From positions 248,001-312,000 of the forward strand of contig CAVQYC010000008.1 in the NCBI GenBank assembly GCA_963717985.1: a DNA stretch of 64,000 bases, in the 5' to 3' direction. The number at the start of each line of letters is the position of its first letter. Positions within the stretch are counted from its first letter, which is position 1. Position numbers and translations under genes: made by a program. The notes beneath the pieces are model-generated. The model did not search any database. It was not told the DNA's origin and saw only the letters and a program-made list of their open reading frames with translations. Source of the stretch: BOG-1155 sp963717985. GTDB lineage: Bacteria > Desulfobacterota > Syntrophorhabdia > Syntrophorhabdales > WCHB1-27. Below, one piece after another: positions 7,490-16,011 of the stretch.

Positions 7490-8155
7490 ATGAAGCTTTC
7501 CAGAGAGCACAGAAATATCATTTTCCTCGTCCTTCTGGCGATTCTTTTTTCCGTGGTCCACATCCTGACTCATAAAACCACCGGAATGGAATACGATATC
7601 ATGAACTTCGGATATGCGATTGCCATTTCTATTATCGCCGCCGCTATATTCTATTGGTTTCAGGTCTATCTACCAGCGACAAGGCAAAGAAGGGTTATAA
7701 AGAACAACTTTAAGCGGCAATACTCAGTATTTAAGCAGGACGTAATTTCAATACTGCTATCCGTTTTGGAGAGTTCGTATGATTCAAATCTGCCTATCCG
7801 GTTATGTGATCTCAATGAATTCAGGAAATACTTTAAGGAAGACTACAAAATCGGCCAGACAAGATGGGATGGTGTTTTAAACAAACTCGATGAAAAGGAC
7901 ATTAAGGAATTGCTGGTCGAATTAGAAATACTTATGAACGAACTGGACTATGTGCTCAATAATATCGAAATCGACGACAAAGTCGTATTCTCATTTTTGA
8001 AGAGACTAAAGAACGCCGTATATCGCACAAAAAGTGCTGATATAGGGTACAATGAAACGTTTCTGAGATTTCTCTGGGAGTTATTCGCGGGATGGAGCTT
8101 CGTGGAAGGCTACCGGAATGAAGATGTTATTAAGGCTATGATTAACAAGATATAG
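7490..8155 (+). CDS. Two-helix membrane protein of unknown function
   Basis: A 221-residue protein with two predicted membrane helices at about residues 9-26 and 41-62 (NIIFLVLLAILFSVVHIL; FGYAIAISIIAAAIFYWFQV), then a charged, helical cytoplasmic domain rich in Lys, Asp and Glu. I do not recognise the family. It starts 27 bp after the nuclease gene on the same strand. Its codons are more AT-rich than those of the catabolic genes that follow, in keeping with the accessory character of this stretch. A membrane effector linked to the neighbouring restriction genes is possible but not shown. Confidence 0.6.
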   Translation: MKLSREHRNIIFLVLLAILFSVVHILTHKTTGMEYDIMNFGYAIAISIIAAAIFYWFQVYLPATRQRRVIKNNFKRQYSVFKQDVISILLSVLESSYDSNLPIRLCDLNEFRKYFKEDYKIGQTRWDGVLNKLDEKDIKELLVELEILMNELDYVLNNIEIDDKVVFSFLKRLKNAVYRTKSADIGYNETFLRFLWELFAGWSFVEGYRNEDVIKAMINKI

Positions 8156-8215
8156 GGAGCGCATCGGAGAAATCTTATGATCCTCAACGGCCGGAGGAAA
8201 TTTCGATGATAGGTG

Positions 8216-8286
8216 CCGAAATCGAGGGGTCGCCGACCGGAGCATACTCTATTGTATGTGAGGATCGCACGACCCCTCGATTTCGG
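8216..8286. repeat. Large inverted repeat (17-bp arms) with a nested hairpin
   Basis: Perfect 17-bp arms at 8216-8232 and 8270-8286 (CCGAAATCGAGGGGTCG and its complement) enclose 37 bases that contain a second small stem (CATAC / GTATG at 8243-8258). It lies between the convergent ends of the membrane-protein gene and the hyuB gene. No T-run follows on either strand, so it is not a textbook terminator, though it could stop both transcripts. Confidence 0.8.
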
Positions 8287-8313
8287 TGCATGGCGTGAAA
8301 TTAACCCGGCCGC

Positions 8314-10031
8314 CTACTTACCCCGGAGCGCCTTGGTCGCCTCTTGATCCACCCTCCCCGTCCCCTGATCTATCACCACCCCGTACGCGCTTTTCGCCTG
8401 CTCGACCGTTACATAGCCTTCGGCCACGTCTGCCTCCACCATCTCAGGCTCGCGCTCCAGGGGATTGCCGTAGCCCCCTCCGCCGGGCGCATCGATGGTC
8501 ACCATGTCTCCCGGCTTCAACTGTGTCAGGCCGTAGGGGTTTCCAGGCTCGCCGTTTACGAGGAACCCGGCTTTAGCGCCGGGTTTCCCCCGAACAGCCC
8601 TTCGGGAGGGTAGGTGTATCTGCCGGACTGCATGCCGAGGTTGACGGGCGGAATGGGTGCGTAGCTGTCATCGGGCACCCTGAAGACGACCCTTTTCCCC
8701 ACGCCGCCTTTCGTTCTGCCCGGGCCGCCCGAGTCGGCGAGGAGCTCCCTTTTTTCAACAAGAAGAGGCGTATCGTTCTCGAATATCTCCACGGGCGTGC
8801 CCGCGCCGTTTGCGGGAAAAATATAGACGTAGTTGCCGTCATTGGCGGCGCCCGCCCCCATGCCGCCGCCCCTGATAATCACCGAATGCCATGGCCTTCC
8901 GTCGCATCGAAGCCCATAGAATACATTCATCACCGCCGGGGTGCCGCCGCTTGCCGCGATCACCTTTGCGGGCAGGGCCGCAGATAAGGCCCTGTAGATG
9001 ATCTCGGTGAGAAAGTGGCCGACCACCATCCTCGCCGCCACTGCCGCGGGGAAGCGGCAATTTACGACGGTCCCCTCGGGCGCGGTCAGACGGAGGGGTC
9101 GCGTGCAGCCCTCATTGTTCGGGATGTCGGGACCGAACATGCTCTTCATCGCCATGAATACGTAGGCATAGGTGAAATTGAATACGACGTTGCCCCCCCA
9201 GTCCACCTGCGGGGAAGAGCCGGCGAGGTCCACTGCGATATCGCTCCCCTTCACCTCGACGGCAGCCCTGATCAGGACGTCCCCTCTGCCCTTCATCTGC
9301 TCCACGATGCCCTCGGCCCGGTAGACCCCGTCCGGGATCTTCCCGATCTCCTCCCTCATGCTTTTTTCTGTGCGGCCGATAATCTGGTCTGCCAGATCGT
9401 CGAGATCATCGAGCCGGTTTTCCCGAAGCATCTGGCATATCTTTTCGGCGCACACGTGGTTGGCCGCGATCTGTGACCTGATATCGCCGATCACCTCATC
9501 GGGCGTCCGCACGTTCCACCTGATCATTTCGAGCACCGATTCATTGAGGACCCCCTCTTTATAGAGCTTGACGAGGGGGATGAAGAGACCTTCCTCAAAT
9601 ACTTCATGATTGTCCGATGAGACGCGGCCTCCGATATCGGAGTGATGGAAGACACAGGCGGTAAAAGCGACCAGCGTGCGGTTGTAGAAGATAGGACTCA
9701 TGACACAGACGTCGTTGAGGTGGCCCGCCAGGGCCCACGGGTCGTTCGTGATGAAGACGTCCCCCGGCCTGTACGTGTCAGGGGAGAGGCTGTTGACAAG
9801 GTTCTTGATGCCCAGTGCCATCGCGCCCGATTGACCGGGAGTCGCAAAAGACCCCTGGGCCAGCTCCCGTCCCTGCCGGTCGGTAAACATGCAGGTGTAG
9901 TCATGGGCATCGCGGAGCAGGCTCGAAAAGGCGGTGCGGGCAACCGAGCCGTCTGCTTCATCCACTATGGAGATCAGTCTGCGCCAGAGGATCTCCAGGG
10001 TAATAGGGTCGAAGGTCGTTGCCAAATTCAT
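8314..10031 (-). CDS. hyuB: Hydantoinase B / oxoprolinase subunit, interrupted by a one-base frameshift
   Basis: HyuB-family protein: DPITLEILWRRL at the start, DAHDYTCMF, the GHLNDVCVMSPIF segment, and GDMVTIDAPGGGGYGNP near the end. The main frame ends at a TAA at 8556, but the expected C-terminal 80 or so residues continue in another frame to 8314. The break is at about 8578-8584, where the coding strand reads CCCGGCGCT; one extra G would give GGNPGAKAGFLVNG, which is what the family predicts. This is either a genuine frameshift or a sequencing error. HyuB acts with HyuA in ATP-dependent opening of lactams such as hydantoins or 5-oxoproline, or in carboxylation (acetone and acetophenone carboxylase relatives). 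The start overlaps the hyuA stop; AGGAGG is very close to ATG 10031, so TTG 10025 could be the true start. Confidence 0.8.
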
Positions 10032-12124
10032 ACCTCCTTGAGGTCGACCCACAGGAATCCGAACTCGTCCGTGCGCACGAGGGCGTCCTCCCCCACAATG
10101 AGGGTCGATTCCTTCTCTTCGATGATGGCGGGACCGCGAAAAGCCGCGTCCGGAAACAATTTGTAACGATCATACACCATATAGGGAATAAAGTCCCTCG
10201 CAATGGGGGAGTAGGCGTTGCGTCTCCCTTTTGCCGCGTCCTCCAGGGTCTGTCCCTTCTTCTTTTCCAATTTGGGTAATTGCAGGAGCTTTTCAGGGAG
10301 GCTGGCCCTTACCTTGAAATTGATGAACTCCACCTCGGAATCAGGATAGGTCCTTCCGTATAGTCTCTCATAGACTTCGTCAAAGGAGCGGCGAATCTCC
10401 CCCTTCCCGATCTTGGAGAATGGACCGCCTGAAACGGGCACGTTCGTTTCCGCGCCCTGTCCCACGAAACGCATGTCAAGGGACCTCTCGAAGCGGATCG
10501 ATTCCCCTGTGCTGTCTTTTTTGAGTGTTTCGGCCGCCTCCGCCTCCAGGGCGGTGAAGATCCGCTCTATCTCCTCGAAACGGGCCTCCGTCAGGGAGAC
10601 TTTGTGGCTCCTGAGGAGATCGAAGGCCCGGGGAGCGGTAAAGAAGCCGAGGGCCGAGCCGACGCCTGCATTCGGCGGGACAAGCAGGCGAGGGGCGCCC
10701 AGCTTCCTGGCAAGACCGTACGCGTGAACCGGGCCTGCGCCGCCAAAGGCGGCGATGGTGACGATCTTCGGGTTCCCCCCTTTTTCGGCGATGTGCGTTT
10801 TTGCCGCCCCTGCCATGGTCTCGTTGATGAGATCATGAATGCCCCAGATGGCCTGCTCGTAGGAGACCCCGAGGGGCCCGGCAATCCGCTCCTCAACCCC
10901 ACGTCGCGCCGCCTCCCTGTCAAGCCGCATCTCTCCCCCGAGGAAGTAGTTCTCGTCGAGATACCCCAAAAGCAGGTCGGCGTCGGTGACACACGGGTCG
11001 GTCCCACCCCTGCCGTAGCAGAGAGGTCCGGGGTCCGCGCCCGAGCTCTCCGGGCCCACATGGAGCGTGCCCATCCTGCTCACCTTTGCGATGCTGCCCC
11101 CGCCCGCGCCGATCTCCATCAGGTCGACGACAGGCACCTGGATGGTGAGTCCGCTCCCTTTCATGAACCTCTGCACGCGGCCCACCTCGAAGGTGGGTAC
11201 GACACCGGCGACCCCCTTCTGGATCAGACACGATTTGGCCGTCGTGCCGCCCATGTCAAAGCAGAACATTTCTGAGATATCGAAATGTTTGCCATAGTAC
11301 TGACCGGCTATGACCGCAGCGGTCGGACCCGACTCAATGATCCGCACCGGAAACCGGGCAGCGGTTTCAACAGAGGTCACACCGCCGCTGGAGAGCATGA
11401 TAAAGAGTTTTCCCTTGAAACCTATTGAATCGAGCCTTCCGGCAAGCTTCGACAGGTACCTTCCGGTGAGGGGTTTCACATAGGCGTTGGTGGCCGTGGT
11501 GCTCGTCCTCTCATACTCCTTGATCTGGGGCAGCACGTGGTACGAGATGGAGACCGGTATGCCGGGCGCCTCCTTCTCGATGATCTCCTGGAGCATCAGC
11601 TCGTGGGCGGGGTTCTCGAAGGAGTTGAGCAGGCAGACGGCAACCGATTCGATGCCCATTTCGGGCAGTGCTGCCACGATACGCCTTGCCTCTTCAGGGT
11701 CGAGGGACTTGATGACGGTCCCGTCGCTCCTAACCCTCTCATCGACTTCGAACCTGTACCTCCTCGGGATCAGGGGCCTTGGGAATTCGGCGAAGATATC
11801 GTAAGGGGCATAGCGCATCTCCCTCCCGATCTCCAGGACGTCCCTGAAGCCCTTTGTGGTGATGAGGGCGGTCCTGGCGCCCTTTCTCTCGATGATGGCG
11901 TTGATTACAAGCGTGGTGCCGTGAATCAGCTCGTAGAGCTTCGGCACGAACCCCGGGGCCACGGCCTCCAGCGTCCTGATGCCCTGTTCCACCGCATCGG
12001 AAGGGTCTCTGGGCGTCGTGAGACACTTGCCGGTTTTTATCTCACCGGTCTTATCGTCCAACAGGACAAAATCGGTGAAAGTCCCCCCGATGTCACAGCC
12101 CAGGCGGCAGTACTTTTCCTCCAT
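10028..12124 (-). CDS. hyuA: Hydantoinase A / oxoprolinase subunit
   Basis: A 698-residue protein of the HyuA family. The N-terminal phosphate-binding motif DIGGTFTDF (residues 10-18) and the later FDMGGTTAKS and GAGGGSIA motifs are the actin-like ATP-binding signatures of this family. It pairs with HyuB in ATP-dependent hydrolysis of cyclic amides or in carboxylation of ketones. It starts two bases after the end of the molybdenum subunit gene and overlaps hyuB, so all three are translationally coupled. Lactam opening after hydroxylation of an N-heterocycle by the adjoining molybdenum enzyme is a chemically sensible link, but the substrate is inferred only. Confidence 0.9.
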   Translation of the reverse strand: MEEKYCRLGCDIGGTFTDFVLLDDKTGEIKTGKCLTTPRDPSDAVEQGIRTLEAVAPGFVPKLYELIHGTTLVINAIIERKGARTALITTKGFRDVLEIGREMRYAPYDIFAEFPRPLIPRRYRFEVDERVRSDGTVIKSLDPEEARRIVAALPEMGIESVAVCLLNSFENPAHELMLQEIIEKEAPGIPVSISYHVLPQIKEYERTSTTATNAYVKPLTGRYLSKLAGRLDSIGFKGKLFIMLSSGGVTSVETAARFPVRIIESGPTAAVIAGQYYGKHFDISEMFCFDMGGTTAKSCLIQKGVAGVVPTFEVGRVQRFMKGSGLTIQVPVVDLMEIGAGGGSIAKVSRMGTLHVGPESSGADPGPLCYGRGGTDPCVTDADLLLGYLDENYFLGGEMRLDREAARRGVEERIAGPLGVSYEQAIWGIHDLINETMAGAAKTHIAEKGGNPKIVTIAAFGGAGPVHAYGLARKLGAPRLLVPPNAGVGSALGFFTAPRAFDLLRSHKVSLTEARFEEIERIFTALEAEAAETLKKDSTGESIRFERSLDMRFVGQGAETNVPVSGGPFSKIGKGEIRRSFDEVYERLYGRTYPDSEVEFINFKVRASLPEKLLQLPKLEKKKGQTLEDAAKGRRNAYSPIARDFIPYMVYDRYKLFPDAAFRGPAIIEEKESTLIVGEDALVRTDEFGFLWVDLKEV

Positions 12125-12125
12125 G

Positions 12126-14423
12126 CTATGTCTCCTTTTGCTGCGCCTTCAGTGCGGCAAGGACTTTCTCCGGCGTAATGGGCAGATCCCGTATCCTCAC
12201 TCCCACTGCATCGTAGATGGCGTTTGCGATAGCCGGCGCCGTCGGCACGAGACCCGGCTCGCCGATCCCTTTTGCGCCGTAGGGGCCGTCCTGCTCGTCC
12301 GTCTCGACGATCACGGCCTGCATGGGCGGTATATCCCTTGCGGTGAGCATCTTGTAGTCCAGGTAGTTCGCGTTCATCAACTTGCCGTTCCGATAGATCA
12401 TGTTCTCCGTGAGCGCGTAACCGAGACCCATCGCACCACCGCCCGATATCTGTCCCTCAAGGAGCATGGGGTTGAGGGCCTTGCCCACGTCGTGGGCGGC
12501 CACGTAGTTGATGATCCGCACCTGGCCCGTCTCTTTGTCGACCTCGACCTCGACCCCATGGGCGCCGTACGCGTAGGTGACCGAAAGGTTGCCTTTGAAC
12601 TCGCGGTCGAAGTTTTCATTGGGCGGATCGTAGAAGTATTCGGCCATAAGCATCTTTCCGCCGGGCATGTAGTGCGTGTTCCGCAGGACCTTGCCGAGGG
12701 CTATTTTCTTTTCGTTGTCGTGCCTGGCGAATATGACGCCCGATTTGATGTCGAGTCCCGACGGGTCCTCGTTGAGGGCCGCCCCGGCCGTCTCAAGGAT
12801 CTGCCGGCGGATCTCCCTGGCCGCCCCGAGGGCCGAATTGCCCGCGACGAAGGTGGTCCTGCTCGCGTGGGCCCCCACATCCCAGGGGCAGACGTCGGTG
12901 TCGTTGTTGATGACGTTGATGTCGTCCATGGGGATCCCGAGGACTTCCGCGACGATCTGGGCAATGACCGTTTCGGAGCCCTGCCCGATGTCGGAGGAAC
13001 CCGTGAAGACGTCAACCTTTCCGTAGTCATCGACCTTGATAATCGTACCGCAGCCATCCGATTTATAGACGCGGGCGCCGCCGCCCACGTGCACAAGGGT
13101 GGCCATGCCGAACCCGCGGCCGCTCTTCTCGCGCCGTTTCCCATTCCAGCCGAGCCTGCCCTTCACCTCTTCCATGCACTCTTTCATGCCGCAGGTGGTC
13201 ACCTTGAAACGCTGCGGGGTCGTCTCTCCGGGCTCATTCGCGTTGATCATTCTGAACTCGTAGGGATCGATACCCGCCGCCTCGGCCAGTTCTTCAATGG
13301 AAGACTCTATGGCAAATGTCGCTTGCGGGTTTCCGTAGCCCCTCATGGCCTGGCTATAGGTGTTGTTCGTGTAGACGCACTTTGCGATGTATTTGACGTT
13401 CGGCACCTTATAGAGGGACGATATGGGCAGCATCATCACAGACGGGGTCGTGGCGCCCCAGGACGTATAAGCACCGTTGTCGAGGATCATCTCCATGTCC
13501 CTGAAGAGGAGCTTTCCCTCTTTCGTGCACCCTTGCGAGATCCGCGTGATCGTGCACTGCCTCGGCGACGTGGCGAAGAACTCCTCTTCCCTCGTGAAGA
13601 CGATCTTCACCGGTCGTCTCGTCTTCATGGCGAGGAGAATCGCGATGTACTCGTACGCGTAGGTGTCGAGCTTGCTCCCGAAACCGCCGCCTATCACACT
13701 CTGTATGATCCTCACCCTCTTGTTTTTCAGACCGAAGGCGCCCAGGGCTTCGATAAAATCCTTCTGGGCCAGATAGGGGATCTGGGTGTTGCTGTAGACG
13801 GTCAGGTTGTTCGCGGCGTCGAGCTGAGCGATGCAACCGCTGGTGCCCAGACAGCAGTGCGTCACCCACTGTGTCTTGAAGGTGCCTTCCACGACGAAGG
13901 CCGCCTCTTTTTTGGCAGCCTCCACGTCACCCGCCAGGAGCCTCCAGGGCATGTTGAGCACGTTCGTCGGTTTCTTCTCCTTGCCCCCCACGTGGGCTTC
14001 ATGGATGAGAGGGGCGCCCTCCTTCATTGCCTCCAGGGGATCGAACACGGCGGGCAGCTCCTCATACTCCACTTCTATCAGGTCGAGGGCCGCTTCCGCG
14101 ATGTCCGCGTCTATAGCGGCCACCGCTGCTACTTCATCCCTGAGGGAACAGACCTTTCCCGTCTTGAGCGGCGGATTGTCCTTATACACGCCGAAGGTGA
14201 AGGCAGGGACGGCGGCCCCCGTGAGGACCGCCCTGACGCCCGCGAGGCTCTCCGCCTTCGTGGTGTCGATGTGCTTTATCCGTGCGTGGGGATACCTGCT
14301 GTAGAGTATCTTGCCATAGAGCATCCCCGGCAGGGCAACGTCCTGGATGAACGCGGAACTCCCCGTCACCTTGGAAGGGGCGTCCTTCTTCGATATCCTT
14401 TTTCCTACGGTGGTCAGCTCCAT
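12126..14423 (-). CDS. Xanthine dehydrogenase-family molybdopterin-binding subunit
   Basis: A large subunit of about 765 residues of a molybdenum hydroxylase. It has the aldehyde oxidase a/b hammerhead start (ELTTVGKRISKKDAPSKVTG), the GGGFGSK motif, QAMRGYGNPQATFAIES, and the C-terminal GPYGAKGIGEPG, in which the Glu is the catalytic base of the family. It hydroxylates a carbon next to a ring nitrogen, or an aldehyde, with water as oxygen donor. The Fe-S gene ends just upstream (its TGA overlaps ATG 14429) and hyuA follows after two bases. ATG 14423 is preferred because the GGGGG ribosome site is about seven bases upstream; ATG 14429 is too close. Confidence 0.88.
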   Translation of the reverse strand: MELTTVGKRISKKDAPSKVTGSSAFIQDVALPGMLYGKILYSRYPHARIKHIDTTKAESLAGVRAVLTGAAVPAFTFGVYKDNPPLKTGKVCSLRDEVAAVAAIDADIAEAALDLIEVEYEELPAVFDPLEAMKEGAPLIHEAHVGGKEKKPTNVLNMPWRLLAGDVEAAKKEAAFVVEGTFKTQWVTHCCLGTSGCIAQLDAANNLTVYSNTQIPYLAQKDFIEALGAFGLKNKRVRIIQSVIGGGFGSKLDTYAYEYIAILLAMKTRRPVKIVFTREEEFFATSPRQCTITRISQGCTKEGKLLFRDMEMILDNGAYTSWGATTPSVMMLPISSLYKVPNVKYIAKCVYTNNTYSQAMRGYGNPQATFAIESSIEELAEAAGIDPYEFRMINANEPGETTPQRFKVTTCGMKECMEEVKGRLGWNGKRREKSGRGFGMATLVHVGGGARVYKSDGCGTIIKVDDYGKVDVFTGSSDIGQGSETVIAQIVAEVLGIPMDDINVINNDTDVCPWDVGAHASRTTFVAGNSALGAAREIRRQILETAGAALNEDPSGLDIKSGVIFARHDNEKKIALGKVLRNTHYMPGGKMLMAEYFYDPPNENFDREFKGNLSVTYAYGAHGVEVEVDKETGQVRIINYVAAHDVGKALNPMLLEGQISGGGAMGLGYALTENMIYRNGKLMNANYLDYKMLTARDIPPMQAVIVETDEQDGPYGAKGIGEPGLVPTAPAIANAIYDAVGVRIRDLPITPEKVLAALKAQQKET

Positions 14424-14425
14424 GT

Positions 14426-14893
14426 TCATTCCCCCTTCGCGGCTGATCTTATCGCTTCGATGATCTTGACATACCCGGTGCACCTGCACAGGTTCCCTTC
14501 TATGCTCTCCTTGATCTCCTCGTCTGTCGGCTCGGCCTTCTCCTGAAGCAGGCCGTAGGCCGACATGATCATGCCGGGGGAACAGAAGCCGCACTGCACG
14601 GCCCCGTGATCGACAAAGGACTGCTGGAGGGGATGGAGGGAGCCGTCCTTATGCGCGATGCCCTCGATGGTGATCACACTTCTGCCTTCCGCTTCCATAA
14701 CCGGAAAGATACACGAATTGACCGCCTTCCCGTCTATGAGGACAGTACAGGCGCCGCACTCCCCGTAACCGCAGCCTTCCTTCGATCCCTTCAATTCGAG
14801 TACCTCGCGCAGCAGATAAAGCAGGGTCCAGTGGGGCTCTGCCTCCACCAAGACCTCCTCGCCGTTAAGCACGAATGACAATTCTTTCCTCAT
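14426..14893 (-). CDS. 2Fe-2S subunit of the molybdenum hydroxylase
   Basis: A 155-residue iron-sulfur subunit with both expected clusters: a plant-type ferredoxin site (GCGYGECGACTVL with a later C) and the C-terminal helical site (CGFCSPGM ... CRCTGY). Electrons pass from the molybdenum centre through these to the FAD subunit. ATG 14893 follows a clear AAGGAGG site; upstream in-frame ATGs are less likely. The gene lies between the FAD and molybdenum subunit genes in the order usual for three-subunit enzymes of this family. Confidence 0.9.
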   Translation of the reverse strand: MRKELSFVLNGEEVLVEAEPHWTLLYLLREVLELKGSKEGCGYGECGACTVLIDGKAVNSCIFPVMEAEGRSVITIEGIAHKDGSLHPLQQSFVDHGAVQCGFCSPGMIMSAYGLLQEKAEPTDEEIKESIEGNLCRCTGYVKIIEAIRSAAKGE

Positions 14894-14931
14894 TTCTCCC
14901 TCCTTAACCATTATCGGGGCTAGCGCGCCCC

Positions 14932-14953
14932 CTCCATGAGCAAGCTCATGGAG
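14932..14953. repeat. Perfect hairpin between FAD and Fe-S subunit genes
   Basis: CTCCATGAG and CTCATGGAG form a 9-bp stem around a CAAG loop, in the 137-bp gap between the FAD subunit stop and the Fe-S subunit start. No T-run follows on the coding strand. It may be an RNA-processing or stability element within the operon. Confidence 0.65.
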
Positions 14954-15030
14954 TCTCCCCCTCATAAAAAGGAAGAGACATAAATGGGTGTTTCATATCC
15001 ATCCCCCGTCTTTTCATACAAGTTTTGCCA

Positions 15031-15993
15031 CTACCAGAGCCGGTCCGGATAGACCAGCTCATCCGGACGAAGGACCCGATCGATCGACTTCATGATGGCC
15101 CTCTGGACGAGCACCTTCACCATCTCCCCGCGGTACCACGCCTCGCCCCTTACGCTGTCCCTCGGACTGGCTTCCGATGCGGCGATTTCCGCAGCGCGGG
15201 CGACGGTTTCACCCGATATAACCCGGCCCTTAAAGAATGCCTCGGCTGCCTTCGCCCTGATGGGGCGGGGAGCTACCACTCCCATGGCTATCCGTATATC
15301 CTCGCACCTGAGCTCCTCGTCGGCGAAATGGGTGAGCAGCTCCGATGAGCGCGCTGTCGCACAGATGATATCACTGCACCGCAGGTCGTTCTTGTTCACC
15401 GTCACCCGTGCACCGATGCCGATGATGGGCAGGTCCATGGCGTTTCTTCTCGTATGTTTTATGTAGGCCGAGCCCGTATTCCCCGTAAGACCCGGCAACG
15501 AGAACTCTTTGAGTATCTCGCCTTTTTGAAGGAGCGTCTTGCCGGGTGCGACAAAGAAGTCGTCCAGGGGGATGCGCCTCATCCCACCTCCGCCCACGAG
15601 CACCGCCTCTGCGTCGAGGACCAGGAGGGGACATGCCGTATCTGCTGACGGGGCTGCGTTGCAGATGTTGCCCCCGATGGTCGCCACGTTCCTGATCTGG
15701 GTCGAGCCCAGGCGGCAGACCGCGTCGTGGAGCGCGGAAAAGCGCTTTCTTATCGCGTCGTCCTGCTGGATCTCCCTGTGGGTCACCCCCGCGCCGATGG
15801 TGAGCTCTTCTTTGCGGATCAACTCCTTTATATTTCTCAGGGATATGAGCGCTTTGGGCTTCAGCTTCTTCTGTCTCAGCAGCACCATCACATCGGTTCC
15901 GCCCGCAATGTAGACCGCATCCCCGTTGAACCGCTCCATGAGGCCGAGGGCTTCCTGGATGGTATCGGGCCTATAGTACTCGTACCGGAACAT
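15031..15993 (-). CDS. FAD-binding subunit of the molybdenum hydroxylase (CoxM-like)
   Basis: A 320-residue protein with the FAD-binding PCMH pattern (YIAGGTDVMVLLRQ near residue 30, TIGGNICNAAPSADTACPLL near residue 105) and the CoxM-type C-terminal domain. It lacks the four-Cys [4Fe-4S] insertion seen in the second FAD subunit at 25874. It completes the three-subunit hydroxylase and passes electrons on, possibly to ETF. It starts 18 bp after the CoA ligase gene and has a GGAGG site just upstream. Confidence 0.88.
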   Translation of the reverse strand: MFRYEYYRPDTIQEALGLMERFNGDAVYIAGGTDVMVLLRQKKLKPKALISLRNIKELIRKEELTIGAGVTHREIQQDDAIRKRFSALHDAVCRLGSTQIRNVATIGGNICNAAPSADTACPLLVLDAEAVLVGGGGMRRIPLDDFFVAPGKTLLQKGEILKEFSLPGLTGNTGSAYIKHTRRNAMDLPIIGIGARVTVNKNDLRCSDIICATARSSELLTHFADEELRCEDIRIAMGVVAPRPIRAKAAEAFFKGRVISGETVARAAEIAASEASPRDSVRGEAWYRGEMVKVLVQRAIMKSIDRVLRPDELVYPDRLW

Positions 15994-16011
15994 AGCGCCT
16001 CCTTTTTCCCC

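Noticed and set aside
8560..8590. Programmed ribosomal frameshift in hyuB
   Set aside because: No slippery heptamer of the X-XXY-YYZ type and no family precedent known to me; a plain one-base loss explains the data.
2569..13024. A 17-bp identical string at about 2570 and 13007 (GACGTCAACCTTTCCGT)
   Set aside because: Both lie in coding regions and encode the same short GKVDV peptide in unrelated genes; chance codon agreement is enough.
11979..14546. An 855-codon open frame on the plus strand
   Set aside because: It lies antisense to hyuA and the molybdenum subunit gene, both with clear family motifs. Its translation is rich in Arg, His, Asp and Val without recognisable domains, typical of the complementary strand of GC-rich genes.
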